Part shown: positions 6,594 through 14,305 of the stretch, one piece after another | Numbering within the stretch: the first letter of the stretch is position 1 | Layout of the letters: every line of letters starts with the position of its first letter | Source of the DNA: Mariniphaga sp964559175 | GTDB taxonomy: Bacteria; Bacteroidota; Bacteroidia; Bacteroidales; Prolixibacteraceae | DNA: 64,000 nucleotides | Direction of reading: 5' to 3' | Assembly: GCA_964559175.1 (NCBI GenBank) | Contig: CAZLGT010000001.1 | Coordinates: forward strand, 62,001-126,000 | Notes under the pieces: generated by a model | The model's database searches: none | Seen by the model: the letters and a program-made list of their open reading frames with translations, nothing else | Told to the model about the DNA's origin: nothing | Translations under genes and position numbers: made by a program

Positions 6594-8405
6594 TCATTTT
6601 TGCCACTTAAAATAAGGGTAACTTTCACCTTCATCTATGTTCCATACCTCATCAAAATCCCAGTGAGGATAGAAAGTGTATTGTTGCATCATTTCAGTTG
6701 TGGTTTTGGGGATGCCACCTCTTTTGGTATCATCATCATACTGACCGGAGGTATCTTTATCATAAAAACAATATTCTATTGACATTGGTGAACTGCCAAC
6801 TAACCCTCCGATACGTTTGATTGAATTATTTATATTAGTTCGTTCAACAAAGCCTGTAGAATAGCTATTTGATATTGTTCCACCTGAGTTATGGCCAACT
6901 AAACCGCCTACATAGTCTTCACCTGATACATTTCCTTTTGCATAAGTCTTTATTATTCTGCCTTTATTATCCCCAGTGAGGCCACCAACTCTTTCTTTAC
7001 CAATAACAATACTTAATGAATAACATAAAATTAAACTGTCAATATTATTACCGGAAATGCCTCCTACATTTGTTATCCCCTCAATTTTACCAGTTGTATA
7101 ACTTTTTATTACTTTCCCTTTGTTGTCACCAACAAGCCCTCCAACTCTGTATCCTCCCATCACATCACCATTTGCATGGTTACTTTCAATTTTTCCTATA
7201 TTCCATCCAACAAGTCCTCCTAAATCATTTTCGCCATATACATTTCCAGTTGCATAACAATCAGTTATTTCCATGTTGTTGGAACCAACAAGTCCTCCTA
7301 ATTCACTTTCGCCATATACATTTCCAGTTGCATAACAATTAGAGATAAATCCATAATTAATTCCAATTAATCCACCCACCATGCTTCCAGCATTGGGATA
7401 ATTTTCACCTCCACCCACATCTCCTTCTGCAAAACAATTCTTAATTTCACCTGAAGCAGCACCCACCAGGCCACCTAATGAAGAATTACCATTTACTTCC
7501 ACATTTGCACTGCAGCTGTCAAGTTGAGAACCACCACTCCCTATAAGACCTCCTACATAAGAATTACCACTAACATTTCCTTGAGCATAACAGTTGGTAA
7601 GTATCCCACTATATGAACCAGCAAGTGTACCAACTCTCACTGAGCCAATTATGTTAGCGTTATAAATTGAGATATTTTTTAATTCAGCTTGTTTTGTTAT
7701 TGAAAATAATCCCACAAATTGAGTTTCTTTTAAATCAATTGATAAATTTTCAATTTTAAAACCTTGTCCATCATAAGAACCGGTAAAATAGTTATCGTCT
7801 AATCCTATTGGAATCCAATGTCCTTCAGGAATCCAATCTTCACTACTGTAATTACTTAAATCAATGTCTGCTATTTGTTTATAATGCTTATCCAAATCAA
7901 ATCTAATGCTGTCTAATTGCCCAGGTGTTTCAATTAAGTAAGGTTCAGTCTGAGTACCACTACCTCCTGCAAACTTTTTTTCAGCAGTGACAAATTCTTT
8001 AGATTGACTATAGGCTGTACCTTCAATATTGGTAGCATAAGCCTTTAAATAATAGACAGTTTCAGGTTGCAAGCCTTGTAAATTACTTGTAAATTCACCT
8101 TTACCTTCACCGTCAGTTGTTTTCCCATCACAATTATCCAAAGTTGGATTTTCAGTGGTGTTCCAAACCACACCACGGGCTGTAATATCTGCACCACCAT
8201 CATCTGTTATGTTGCCACCACTAATTGCACCGTCAATAGTAATATCAGAAACAGACTTGATGGTAATTGAAGGTAATTCATATTCAATTTCTGGTTCTTT
8301 GGGTTCATCATCGGCAGGAACTTCTTTTTCACAACTTAGGACTAAAGAAAAAATAAATAAAAGCAAGATTTGATGGAACCGGTTGGATGATAATTGAAAG
8401 TTCAT
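6594..8405 (-). CDS. GLUG-repeat surface lipoprotein (element cargo)
   Basis: A 603-residue protein with a lipoprotein signal (hydrophobic stretch ending LVLSC at about residues 21-25, then an acidic EKEVPADDEPKEPE linker), so it should be anchored in the outer membrane. Residues about 45-140 resemble a fibronectin-like domain (GVVWNTTENPTLDN, TVYYLKAYATN). From about 240 onward come many GLUG repeats with the core VGGLVG, spaced by about 20-26 residues (NCYATGNVYG, GLVGSN). GLUG repeats form beta-helical stalks in adhesins and IgA-protease-like proteins. It is the last gene of the element and the only obvious cargo; adhesion or surface variation is the likely role. Confidence 0.85.
   Translation of the reverse strand: MNFQLSSNRFHQILLLFIFSLVLSCEKEVPADDEPKEPEIEYELPSITIKSVSDITIDGAISGGNITDDGGADITARGVVWNTTENPTLDNCDGKTTDGEGKGEFTSNLQGLQPETVYYLKAYATNIEGTAYSQSKEFVTAEKKFAGGSGTQTEPYLIETPGQLDSIRFDLDKHYKQIADIDLSNYSSEDWIPEGHWIPIGLDDNYFTGSYDGQGFKIENLSIDLKETQFVGLFSITKQAELKNISIYNANIIGSVRVGTLAGSYSGILTNCYAQGNVSGNSYVGGLIGSGGSQLDSCSANVEVNGNSSLGGLVGAASGEIKNCFAEGDVGGGENYPNAGSMVGGLIGINYGFISNCYATGNVYGESELGGLVGSNNMEITDCYATGNVYGENDLGGLVGWNIGKIESNHANGDVMGGYRVGGLVGDNKGKVIKSYTTGKIEGITNVGGISGNNIDSLILCYSLSIVIGKERVGGLTGDNKGRIIKTYAKGNVSGEDYVGGLVGHNSGGTISNSYSTGFVERTNINNSIKRIGGLVGSSPMSIEYCFYDKDTSGQYDDDTKRGGIPKTTTEMMQQYTFYPHWDFDEVWNIDEGESYPYFKWQK
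7207..7339 (-). repeat. Near-perfect 78-base tandem repeat inside the GLUG gene
   Basis: The 55-base block at 7207-7261 returns at 7285-7339 with only two mismatches, 78 bases (26 codons) apart. It encodes two adjacent GLUG units. Such recent duplication allows unit gain or loss by slippage or recombination without a frameshift. Confidence 0.85.
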
Positions 8406-8514
8406 TTTTATTTAAGTTTGGAATTAAGACCGCTAATCTAATTATTTTTCAGGTGATACCATTCAGAAAAAATAAATTAAATGCACTTAAATTCATTTAT
8501 GTAAATTTCATATC

Positions 8515-8778
8515 CTAATTTATATTCTCACCAAAATCAAATGAAGGCTTAAAAAGTACATCATTTGTCTTTTGGCTGTATTCCTGCATTAGCTGTTGGA
8601 TTTTCTCATCCTGCATCATGGTTTCAACATTCTTAAACCCAAATATCTTTTTTGCCATTTCATCGGTGAACATTATCATCGTTTCACGTGTGAGTTTGTT
8701 TCTCCGGTGCATCATTTCAATTCCCTGAAAGAAACTTTGGTAATATTCAAAATAGGTATCTTCATCAATCTTTCTCAT
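8515..8778 (-). CDS. Hypothetical protein, 87 residues
   Basis: I do not recognise this protein. It is a small soluble, charged, mostly helical protein (MRKIDEDTYFEYYQSFFQG at the start; several Met-rich and Lys/Glu-rich helices). It ends next to the lipoprotein gene and starts 10 bases after the replication gene, so it is probably co-expressed with replication. A role as an accessory replication or regulatory protein is conceivable but unsupported. Confidence 0.6.
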   Translation of the reverse strand: MRKIDEDTYFEYYQSFFQGIEMMHRRNKLTRETMIMFTDEMAKKIFGFKNVETMMQDEKIQQLMQEYSQKTNDVLFKPSFDFGENIN

Positions 8779-8788
8779 GGTGCTGTGT

Positions 8789-9715
8789 TTAATAGTTTCT
8801 GGCTGCCTGTTTCACTTTCCGGGTGAGTTCCTCAATCAATTCATTGTTTTTGTCATCCATCTGTTTTGATGCTAATTTTTTGATAAAATCCCGGTGCCTT
8901 TGTGCCTGGTGTTTGTCAATTTCCCCTGTTTCCTGCCATTGTTTGATGAGGTTTAATACCTGTGGCTGTCCGGCCTCTAAAATGCTGTATAAAGCCAAAT
9001 TTTCAGCCAATTCTTTTGTGCTTCCTGTTGGTTTCATGCTTAATAATTTTGAGTTAATTTTCTGAATTGCCAAATATTCCTTTTTCCATCGTCTTATTAG
9101 TTCCCTGTAAAACCCTTCATCATAGAGTAACCCGGCTTTGATTTCAGGCCTGTTGAACTGTTTTTTTAACCGGTGTTTAAATCTTAATTCAATTCTCAAA
9201 ACGTTCCGGTTCCGGTATAGTTCGGGTATTGGTTGCCGTTTTTCTTTCTGTTCCTGTACTTTGCCATAAAACAGTAGCTGCCTTAACTTATTGCTGTAAT
9301 ACAGTCCGTTTGGCTGTGGTAACCGTTTGTAGTGGTTCGCTTCACCTAAAAGGGACAAGTATAAATCAGTTTCATGTTGCATGATAAGGTTGTGGGCTGC
9401 ATCAATCCGGGTAACATCGGCCAAATAAAAAGGTAAATGAAGGGTATCACTTATTTTTTCAATGGCTCTTTTATAATCTCCTTTTGAAAGTGTTTGGAAG
9501 TTATCACCCAGATAGTATTTGCATGTGCTGTCAGATACACTAACCCGGTTTTCTGTTACTTTCACTTTCAGGTTTTCTAAATAACCATTCAGATAATAGC
9601 CAAATTCTGTTTCCCCTTCATTGGTTACTTTAGTCAAATGCTGTGGTACTGTTTCCAGAAATGTAGTGCCGGGTGCTGCCTCTTTTTTTAAATTGAAGTC
9701 TGTATTGTCATACAT
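8789..9715 (-). CDS. Filamentous-phage gene II/X-like replication initiator (rolling-circle type)
   Basis: The frame is open to 9754, but MYDNTDFNLKK (ATG at 9715) is the natural start, giving 308 residues. The middle has the hallmarks of phage/plasmid gene II/X proteins: a strand-rich N-terminal part, TRIDAAHN (compare the RxD motif), LLFYGKVQEQKEK (compare fYdK-kE) and NVLRIELRFKHRLKKQF, the family's most conserved strand. The C-terminal 80 residues are basic and helical. The family nicks one strand to start rolling-circle replication. On an integrated element it suggests replication after excision. Assignment rests on motif resemblance, not a search. Confidence 0.65.
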   Translation of the reverse strand: MYDNTDFNLKKEAAPGTTFLETVPQHLTKVTNEGETEFGYYLNGYLENLKVKVTENRVSVSDSTCKYYLGDNFQTLSKGDYKRAIEKISDTLHLPFYLADVTRIDAAHNLIMQHETDLYLSLLGEANHYKRLPQPNGLYYSNKLRQLLFYGKVQEQKEKRQPIPELYRNRNVLRIELRFKHRLKKQFNRPEIKAGLLYDEGFYRELIRRWKKEYLAIQKINSKLLSMKPTGSTKELAENLALYSILEAGQPQVLNLIKQWQETGEIDKHQAQRHRDFIKKLASKQMDDKNNELIEELTRKVKQAARNY

Positions 9716-9778
9716 GATGGTAACAAAATTTGTGATCAGAATACACCTTAACATAGAGAATAAAGAAAAAGGGGGTTT

Positions 9779-10270
9779 TTACACCCCCGGTAGTTCCATT
9801 TGCAGGGTAACAGAATTTGTTACTGCCTGTTTTCTGAAAAGCTCTATTTCCTCATCGAGTTCACCATCGGCCAAAAGGTTACAAAGAGCTACCCTGTTGT
9901 TTTTTTGGCCTCTGCAAACAAAAATTTCAAGTACAGAATCATCATCAGAGAAGATAAACAAAAGGGCATCGGTTGTGTCTTTGGTATCTCCAAATGCTAA
10001 ATTTGGAAAGTTCTGTATATCCAGCATGTACACACTGGTTATGTTTTTCCCGTTGTTGATTGATTTATCTGTTTTTCTCCTGACTGCCGGGTCAAATCTT
10101 TCAGGTATATCAGTATAGTAAAAGAAAAACCGGTTAACTCTTGCCCTCTTTGCTATTGCTTCAAACTTTGGGTAACTGTTTGATGAAGAAATACAATCAA
10201 AACGGGGCGTTCTGTTTTTGCTAAACTCCGGCAAACGTTGGCATTTATAATAATCGGTGATAATTTTCAT
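9779..10270 (-). CDS. Hypothetical protein of the element, 163 residues
   Basis: I do not recognise this protein. It begins MKIITDYYKCQRLPEFSK, is soluble, and has a strand-rich centre (FFFYYTDIPERFDP, SVYMLDIQNFPNL, ALLFIFSDDDSVLEIFVCRG). Its ATG overlaps the stop of the HTH gene by 4 bases and it lies 63 bases before the replication gene, so the three form one unit. In filamentous-phage-like elements a small protein near the replication gene often binds single-stranded DNA, but nothing here proves that. Confidence 0.6.
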   Translation of the reverse strand: MKIITDYYKCQRLPEFSKNRTPRFDCISSSNSYPKFEAIAKRARVNRFFFYYTDIPERFDPAVRRKTDKSINNGKNITSVYMLDIQNFPNLAFGDTKDTTDALLFIFSDDDSVLEIFVCRGQKNNRVALCNLLADGELDEEIELFRKQAVTNSVTLQMELPGV

Positions 10271-10566
10271 TTCTCACCCCCCTTATGGCTCATCATCCGT
10301 TTTATTTCACTCTCCGGGTAGAAAACCCTGGCTCCAATCTTTTTGCTCTCTATCAGCCCCATTTTTGTGTATCGCCAGAGGCTTGTTTCACATATTCCAA
10401 ACTTTTCAGCAACCTCTTTTCTGCTGTAAACTTTTTCATCATTCTTTTGGAGGAATGTTTTAACTGCCCGGTCTGCTATACTTTCACCAAATTCCATTAG
10501 TTGCCCGGCATTGACTGTGAGGTTTATTCCGGGATTTTCTTTTATTAAATTTTCTATGCTTGTCAT
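10267..10566 (-). CDS. Helix-turn-helix (MerR/excisionase-like) DNA-binding protein
   Basis: A 99-residue protein whose C-terminal half is a winged helix-turn-helix of the HTH_17/excisionase type: VYSRKEVAEKFGICETSLW, then RYTKMGLIESKKIGARVFYPESEIKRMM. This layout is standard for Bacteroidota mobile-element excisionases and for control proteins of replication genes. It starts the short operon HTH-163 aa-Rep and sits just downstream of a strong inverted repeat (10655-10717) that could be its operator. It could direct excision, replication control, or both. Confidence 0.8.
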   Translation of the reverse strand: MTSIENLIKENPGINLTVNAGQLMEFGESIADRAVKTFLQKNDEKVYSRKEVAEKFGICETSLWRYTKMGLIESKKIGARVFYPESEIKRMMSHKGGEK

Positions 10567-10654
10567 TGTAATTCGTTTAAAAATTAAAAACTCTGTTTTT
10601 GTATTGCAATACTTTCACAAAGGTCTTAATTTAAATTGAATTAAAATGCTTTAA

Positions 10655-10717
10655 ATCAACATGTTAGCCCACATAAATATTTTGGGCAAATTATGGGCTA
10701 ATTTATAAAGTGTTGAT
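10655..10717. promoter_or_regulatory. Nested inverted repeat upstream of the HTH operon (operator or replication origin candidate)
   Basis: The outer arms ATCAACA (10655-10661) and TGTTGAT (10711-10717) enclose inner arms TTAGCCCA (10664-10671) and TGGGCTAA (10694-10701), with an extra TTGGGC half-site at 10682-10687. The block lies in the 163-base gap before the HTH gene. Dyads of this size suit either an operator bound by the HTH protein or the hairpin origin of a rolling-circle replicon. Confidence 0.55.
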
Positions 10718-10729
10718 ATTGAATTGTTT

Positions 10730-11737
10730 CTAAAGATGGAGTTGTGTGGGGTGCTTTTTAATAATATCGTTTATTTCTTTCAGAAAAATTCTGTTTGTGT
10801 TTCTATCCTTTTCTTTTGGTTCTCGGCTTTTAGGAGTAAAAAACTCTCCATATTCATCAATGAATAATTTTGATGTTTTTCTTTTTTCATCGGCTGTTAA
10901 GTTCCTTTGCAACATCTTTTCAATAAACAAATGTAACATTGTTTGATGTCCTCTATATCTTCCTTTTTCATCTCGCCTTTGGCTTTTTTTAAGCCACTGA
11001 ATAGGTTTTGTAACTGTGTTTGATGAGTTGCTAAATATTGCCTTAAAGTCCTCTGGGTTGCCGCTAATTTGTTTCTCTGACATGAGATTATAAATTTCCT
11101 CAACTGTTTCCGGGGCTAAATGTGGGCAGGCAAAACCCATTAATACATTTCCTGATAATTCATGTTTTATTTTTTGATATTCCTTTTCTAAGGATAGCCG
11201 ACATTCTTCTCTTATACGTATAATATCTTGTTTGAAAAAAGGAAGAATAGGTTTGTTCTTGATAAACTCTTTTACTTCCTCCCTTGCCTCATGGGTATTA
11301 TTTGATGCTATAATTTTATCATATTGAAAAATGTATTTATTGATTTGATCATTTATGATTTGCTCTGGGATAACTAACTTTTGAATTGTTATAATAGCAG
11401 GAGACATTAGTTTGAAGGCTTTATTATCACCTTTATCAACCAAGCAAATACCATAAAGAAAATCATATATCATTTCATTTGATAATACCCTTATCTTATG
11501 GAGAAATTGCTTATAGGTTAAAAACATCCATGTTTGGAATGTTTGTTCAGATGCTATTTTTTTTTCAATTAAAGACTTTTGGTAGCCTTTAATGATATTT
11601 TCTCTTTCTAATAGCTCATCAGGCTCAAACAGAATCAGTTCATCATTAGAAATAACATTATCTATCATCTTGTCAGATAGATTAGGAAATTCTTCCTTAA
11701 AATGTTGTTTTAGGATTTCTTTTTCTTGGTTTGTCAT
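10730..11737 (-). CDS. Hypothetical protein next to the integrase, 335 residues
   Basis: I do not recognise a domain. The protein is soluble, Lys/Glu/Ile-rich and mostly helical, beginning MTNQEKEILKQHFKEEFPN. The C-terminal third contains a basic segment (KPIQWLKKSQRRDEKGRYRG) and a helix pair ending HPTQLHL, suggestive of nucleic-acid contact. It sits between the integrase (51 bases upstream) and the HTH operon. Proteins at this place in Bacteroidota islands are usually element-specific and uncharacterised. Base composition is clearly AT-rich compared with the flanking chromosome. Confidence 0.65.
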   Translation of the reverse strand: MTNQEKEILKQHFKEEFPNLSDKMIDNVISNDELILFEPDELLERENIIKGYQKSLIEKKIASEQTFQTWMFLTYKQFLHKIRVLSNEMIYDFLYGICLVDKGDNKAFKLMSPAIITIQKLVIPEQIINDQINKYIFQYDKIIASNNTHEAREEVKEFIKNKPILPFFKQDIIRIREECRLSLEKEYQKIKHELSGNVLMGFACPHLAPETVEEIYNLMSEKQISGNPEDFKAIFSNSSNTVTKPIQWLKKSQRRDEKGRYRGHQTMLHLFIEKMLQRNLTADEKRKTSKLFIDEYGEFFTPKSREPKEKDRNTNRIFLKEINDIIKKHPTQLHL

Positions 11738-11788
11738 GGTTTTATAGTTTTTTGTTCTCTGATATTTTTGAGATTGTTCATTCTCGTT

Positions 11789-13108
11789 TTATTTAGCGAT
11801 TGATAAATGTTCACCGTTTTTCTGCCACATATCCAGTACCTTTTTAGCGTGTTCCTCTCCGCTTACCTTTATGTATTTCAAAAAGGCTTTTTCCGTTCTG
11901 TGGCCTGAAATAGCCATTATAGATAAGGTTGGCACACCATCTTTATAGGCATTGGTACAAAAGCTTCTCCGGGCTGTGTGGCTGCTCATTAGTTCATGTT
12001 TGGGGTAATTTTTCTCTACTCTCATCCCTTTCTTATAGGTTGTTTTCACAAAAACAGAATTGATTTTTGCAATTTGTGCCGCTTCTTTCAGAAAGTCATT
12101 GTATTTCTGGTTGCTTATTGTTTTGGGTAGTTTGCCATTGTACTTGTCCAATATTTCTTTTACTACATTGTAAACCGGGATTGTAACCTTTTTACCGGTC
12201 TTTTTTTGTTTTAGAAGTATAAATTCCCCTTGTATTTTTTCAGGCGTTATTTGTTGCAAATCTGAATACCTTACACCTGTCCAGGCTGCCACAATAAATA
12301 AATCTCTTACCCTTTCCAGTCCCGGCCTTTGGCTAAAATCATGTTCATAAAACTTTTTCAATTCCTTTTTAGTCAGGTAAATGTTTTCCGCTTCCTCTGA
12401 AAGGGCTTTGAAATTCCGGCTCTTGTATTTCATAGTTTTGTTTATTCCCTGCTCTGTTGCATCATTCAGGAATATTTTCAGGGTTTGGATTTTCTTACCT
12501 ATGGTGTTAACTGCCAAACCTGATTTAATGATATTGCCGTCTTTGTCCTTTTCCTCATAGTTCCTCAAAAAGTCAACAAATTGCTGATAAAATTCCATGT
12601 CAATATCTGCAAAATCAGGCTTACTATATTTCTTTGCATATTTTTTCAGGTAGTCAAAGGTAACCTGATATTCCCGCCTCATCTTGTAACATACTGGTTG
12701 CCCGGTATCCGGGTTAGTCCTTTTTGTAGAGTTGTCAATAAAGTTCTGAATAAATCCAAACAGGTTAGTATTATCCTGTTTATACTTTGCCGGATTGTGG
12801 AATTTATCAATCGTTTCAGTAAACCATTCCCCTGTAACTTTTGATTTATCGGTCAGGCTAAAATATTCATCTTTGATATATTCCTCTAACTTGCTTAAAT
12901 CCTGTACTTTCTTTTCCCTATTTGTTAGTGCCGCCCTTTGTGCATAAGTCCCGGCTGAATTGCTCCAAAGGTCGGGTTTAACCTGAAATTCTGTAACCGC
13001 TGATAAATCAAATTTCCTGCCATTGGAAAACCTTACCCGGATTGTTGCCTCATCTTTTGAATTGCTCTTTTTAGAAACCCTGATAAAAAACTTAATCTTT
13101 AAAGCCAT
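11789..13108 (-). CDS. Tyrosine recombinase / site-specific integrase
   Basis: A 439-residue integrase with the three Bacteroidota-type domains: an arm-binding beta-strand domain (about 1-95), a SAM-like core-binding domain (about 115-215) and a catalytic domain. Catalytic residues are visible: Arg280 (AAWTGVRYSDL), Lys near 303 (KQKKTGKK), His377-x2-Arg380 (SSHTARRSF), His403 (SGHRTEKAF) and nucleophile Tyr412 (LKYIKVS). It faces inward from the right end of the element and lies close to the att repeats, as expected for an integrase acting on the tRNA-Pro 3' end. Confidence 0.95.
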   Translation of the reverse strand: MALKIKFFIRVSKKSNSKDEATIRVRFSNGRKFDLSAVTEFQVKPDLWSNSAGTYAQRAALTNREKKVQDLSKLEEYIKDEYFSLTDKSKVTGEWFTETIDKFHNPAKYKQDNTNLFGFIQNFIDNSTKRTNPDTGQPVCYKMRREYQVTFDYLKKYAKKYSKPDFADIDMEFYQQFVDFLRNYEEKDKDGNIIKSGLAVNTIGKKIQTLKIFLNDATEQGINKTMKYKSRNFKALSEEAENIYLTKKELKKFYEHDFSQRPGLERVRDLFIVAAWTGVRYSDLQQITPEKIQGEFILLKQKKTGKKVTIPVYNVVKEILDKYNGKLPKTISNQKYNDFLKEAAQIAKINSVFVKTTYKKGMRVEKNYPKHELMSSHTARRSFCTNAYKDGVPTLSIMAISGHRTEKAFLKYIKVSGEEHAKKVLDMWQKNGEHLSIAK

Positions 13109-13155
13109 GATAATAATTTTAAAAGTTCATATCAAAGATAAAAAATAATTTATTG

Positions 13156-13177
13156 TTGCCCGACATTTGCCCGACAT
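13156..13177 (+). repeat. GCCCGACAT tandem repeat at right end (putative recombinase arm site)
   Basis: Identical over 22 bases to 5989-6010 at the left end. It lies about 50 bases upstream of the integrase start codon, so it may also act in integrase gene control. Confidence 0.6.
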
Positions 13178-13326
13178 TTTTTAAAAGGATTGAAATTTAT
13201 TGCAATGATGGGGATTTTAATCAGTATTGTATTTGTGGGTTAATCTATTGAATGATAGTATTTTATTTTGTATTTATGTTTGATGAGGTGTTTTAACGGG
13301 ATTGCCTGTATTTTCATAGGTGAGAG

Positions 13327-13341
13327 TCCGGCTACCCCGAC
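13327..13341 (+). repeat. Inner right att copy (15 bases)
   Basis: TCCGGCTACCCCGAC repeats the tRNA-Pro 3' end. It is the copy nearest the integrase and may be the element's true attR. Confidence 0.75.
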
Positions 13342-13350
13342 AAACCCCAA

Positions 13351-13381
13351 AAGTCTGGTATGATAATACCCGGCTTTTTTT
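13351..13381 (+). terminator. Terminator after inner att copy
   Basis: AAGTCTGGTAT (13351-13361) pairs with ATACCCGGCTT (13366-13376) with one mismatch and one G-T pair, followed by a run of T. It looks like a tRNA terminator left after an att copy. Confidence 0.65.
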
Positions 13382-13494
13382 ATGACCATGTATTGAGCTT
13401 GCTCAAAACACATGGGCATGAAAAAGACGGAATGAGTGCAGCGAACAGGCTTTTTGGGTTTAGTTTCCCCCCCCTCCCGGATTCACCAAAAAGT

Positions 13495-13512
13495 AAATCC
13501 GGCTACCCCGAC
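13495..13512 (+). repeat. Outer right att copy (18 bases)
   Basis: AAATCCGGCTACCCCGAC is identical to 5925-5942. The similarity to the left end continues for roughly 60 bases past the repeat (terminator and GTCCCGACATTTGC), so this copy carries an old element-like flank. Confidence 0.85.
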
Positions 13513-13520
13513 CTTTGAAA

Positions 13521-13557
13521 GGATTAAATTGTTGGTTTACAGTTTAATCCTTTTTTT
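13521..13557 (+). terminator. Terminator after outer att copy
   Basis: GGATTAAA (13521-13528) pairs perfectly with TTTAATCC (13543-13550), followed by seven T. It is homologous in layout to 5951-5987. Confidence 0.75.
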
Positions 13558-13619
13558 GTGTCCCGACATTTGCTCAACCTTTAACAGGGTTTAACACATT
13601 GTTTTGTTTTCAGGGCCTG

Positions 13620-13647
13620 TTGTTCCTGCGAATAAAATGTATTTTTG
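13620..13647 (+). promoter_or_regulatory. Promoter of the Yip1-like membrane protein gene
   Basis: TTG at 13620-13622 and TATTTTTG at 13640-13647 match the Bacteroidota consensus with a 17-base spacer. Its position inside the longest open frame argues that translation begins at 13670. Confidence 0.55.
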
Positions 13648-13669
13648 CACCGCAACAGAAAAGGAATTT

Positions 13670-14239
13670 ATGCAGGTATTTTTTGCCCGGATATGGGATA
13701 ATGTGAAAAGTGTAATTCTGGAACCAGTGCAGTTCTGGAAACAAAAGGCAGAAGAAGGTGCAAACAGTGAACACTTGTTTACAAGATACTTTCTGCCACT
13801 GGTGTTGCTTGCGTCGGCAGCTGTGCTGGCAGGAGAAATCATACGTGGTTCCCGCTTCTATGTAATGTTCCCGGTAATGAAGGGTTTGCGCGAAATGGTG
13901 TTGTTTTTGCTCCAGTATTTCATTTCGGTTTTTTTAACCAATCACCTGATAAAAGCCTTCGGCGGAGAAAAAAACATCCGTGCAGTTCGACAACTGATAG
14001 TATTTTCTCTTACTCCGTTTTTGCTGGCATCTGTCATTACCGGTTTGTTTCCTTTTCTTTATGTATTTGATGCATTGGGGCTGTATGGATTTTTTATTTT
14101 CTGGATTGGGGTGAAAAAACTGCTGACGTTTCCGGAAAGGAAAGAGTCTGGATTCAGTCTGGTGGCTATTCTGGGTAATTTTTTTGTTTTTAGCTTTTTA
14201 AGTATTTTTCTATCGAAATTATTATCTGCATTTTTGTAA
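13670..14239 (+). CDS. Yip1-family-like integral membrane protein
   Basis: The open frame begins at 13604, but a promoter lies inside that extension, so the ATG at 13670 (MQVFFARIWDNV) is chosen; 189 residues. Residues 1-35 form an amphipathic cytosolic segment, followed by about five hydrophobic helices (PLVLLASAAVLAGEI, MVLFLLQYFISVFLTN, VFSLTPFLLASVITGL, YGFFIFWIGVKKLL, FFVFSFLSIFL). The arrangement resembles Yip1/DUF1282-type bacterial membrane proteins, which have no settled function. It is the first chromosomal gene after the element. Confidence 0.65.
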   Translation: MQVFFARIWDNVKSVILEPVQFWKQKAEEGANSEHLFTRYFLPLVLLASAAVLAGEIIRGSRFYVMFPVMKGLREMVLFLLQYFISVFLTNHLIKAFGGEKNIRAVRQLIVFSLTPFLLASVITGLFPFLYVFDALGLYGFFIFWIGVKKLLTFPERKESGFSLVAILGNFFVFSFLSIFLSKLLSAFL

Positions 14240-14305
14240 AGGTTTTAATTTGATTTTAATGCAGATAACTTTAAACAAGGAACTTTAAACTTTAAACTAC
14301 ATTTA

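Larger units (their letters stand above)
5925..13512. mobile_element. Integrative element in the 3' end of tRNA-Pro (about 7.4-7.6 kb)
   Basis: The last 18 bases of the tRNA region (AAATCCGGCTACCCCGAC, 5925-5942) recur exactly at 13495-13512, and 15 bases of it recur at 13327-13341. Between them lie, all on the minus strand, a tyrosine integrase next to the right end, an unknown gene, an HTH/excisionase-like gene, a gene II/X-type replication gene, small unknown genes and a GLUG-repeat lipoprotein. Base composition is visibly more AT-rich than the flanks. No conjugation, capsid or relaxase genes are seen, so it may be a satellite or a plasmid-like element that replicates after excision. The exact right boundary (13341 or 13512) is open. 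Confidence 0.88.
13109..13619. other. Right end of the element: two att copies, two terminators, hairpin, no gene
   Basis: About 500 bases without a supported gene. It holds the GCCCGACAT double repeat (13156-13177), a 15-base att copy (13327-13341) followed by a terminator (13351-13381), a hairpin with arms CCATGT/ACATGG and TTGAGC/GCTCAA (13386-13415), an 8-C run (13467-13474), the 18-base att copy (13495-13512) and its terminator (13521-13557). Confidence 0.7.

Noticed and set aside
6396..6782. Plus-strand frame of 128 codons at the end of the GLUG gene
   Set aside because: Overlaps the lipoprotein gene antisense and has no motif or promoter.
7207..7339. Possible CRISPR-like repeats
   Set aside because: The repeats are in-frame GLUG units with coding spacers; no cas genes or uniform spacers.
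7016..7342. Plus-strand frame with repeated residues
   Set aside because: Its repeats mirror the GLUG repeats on the other strand.
13467..13474. C8 run as a phase-variation switch
   Set aside because: It is between att copies, not in a gene or at promoter spacing.
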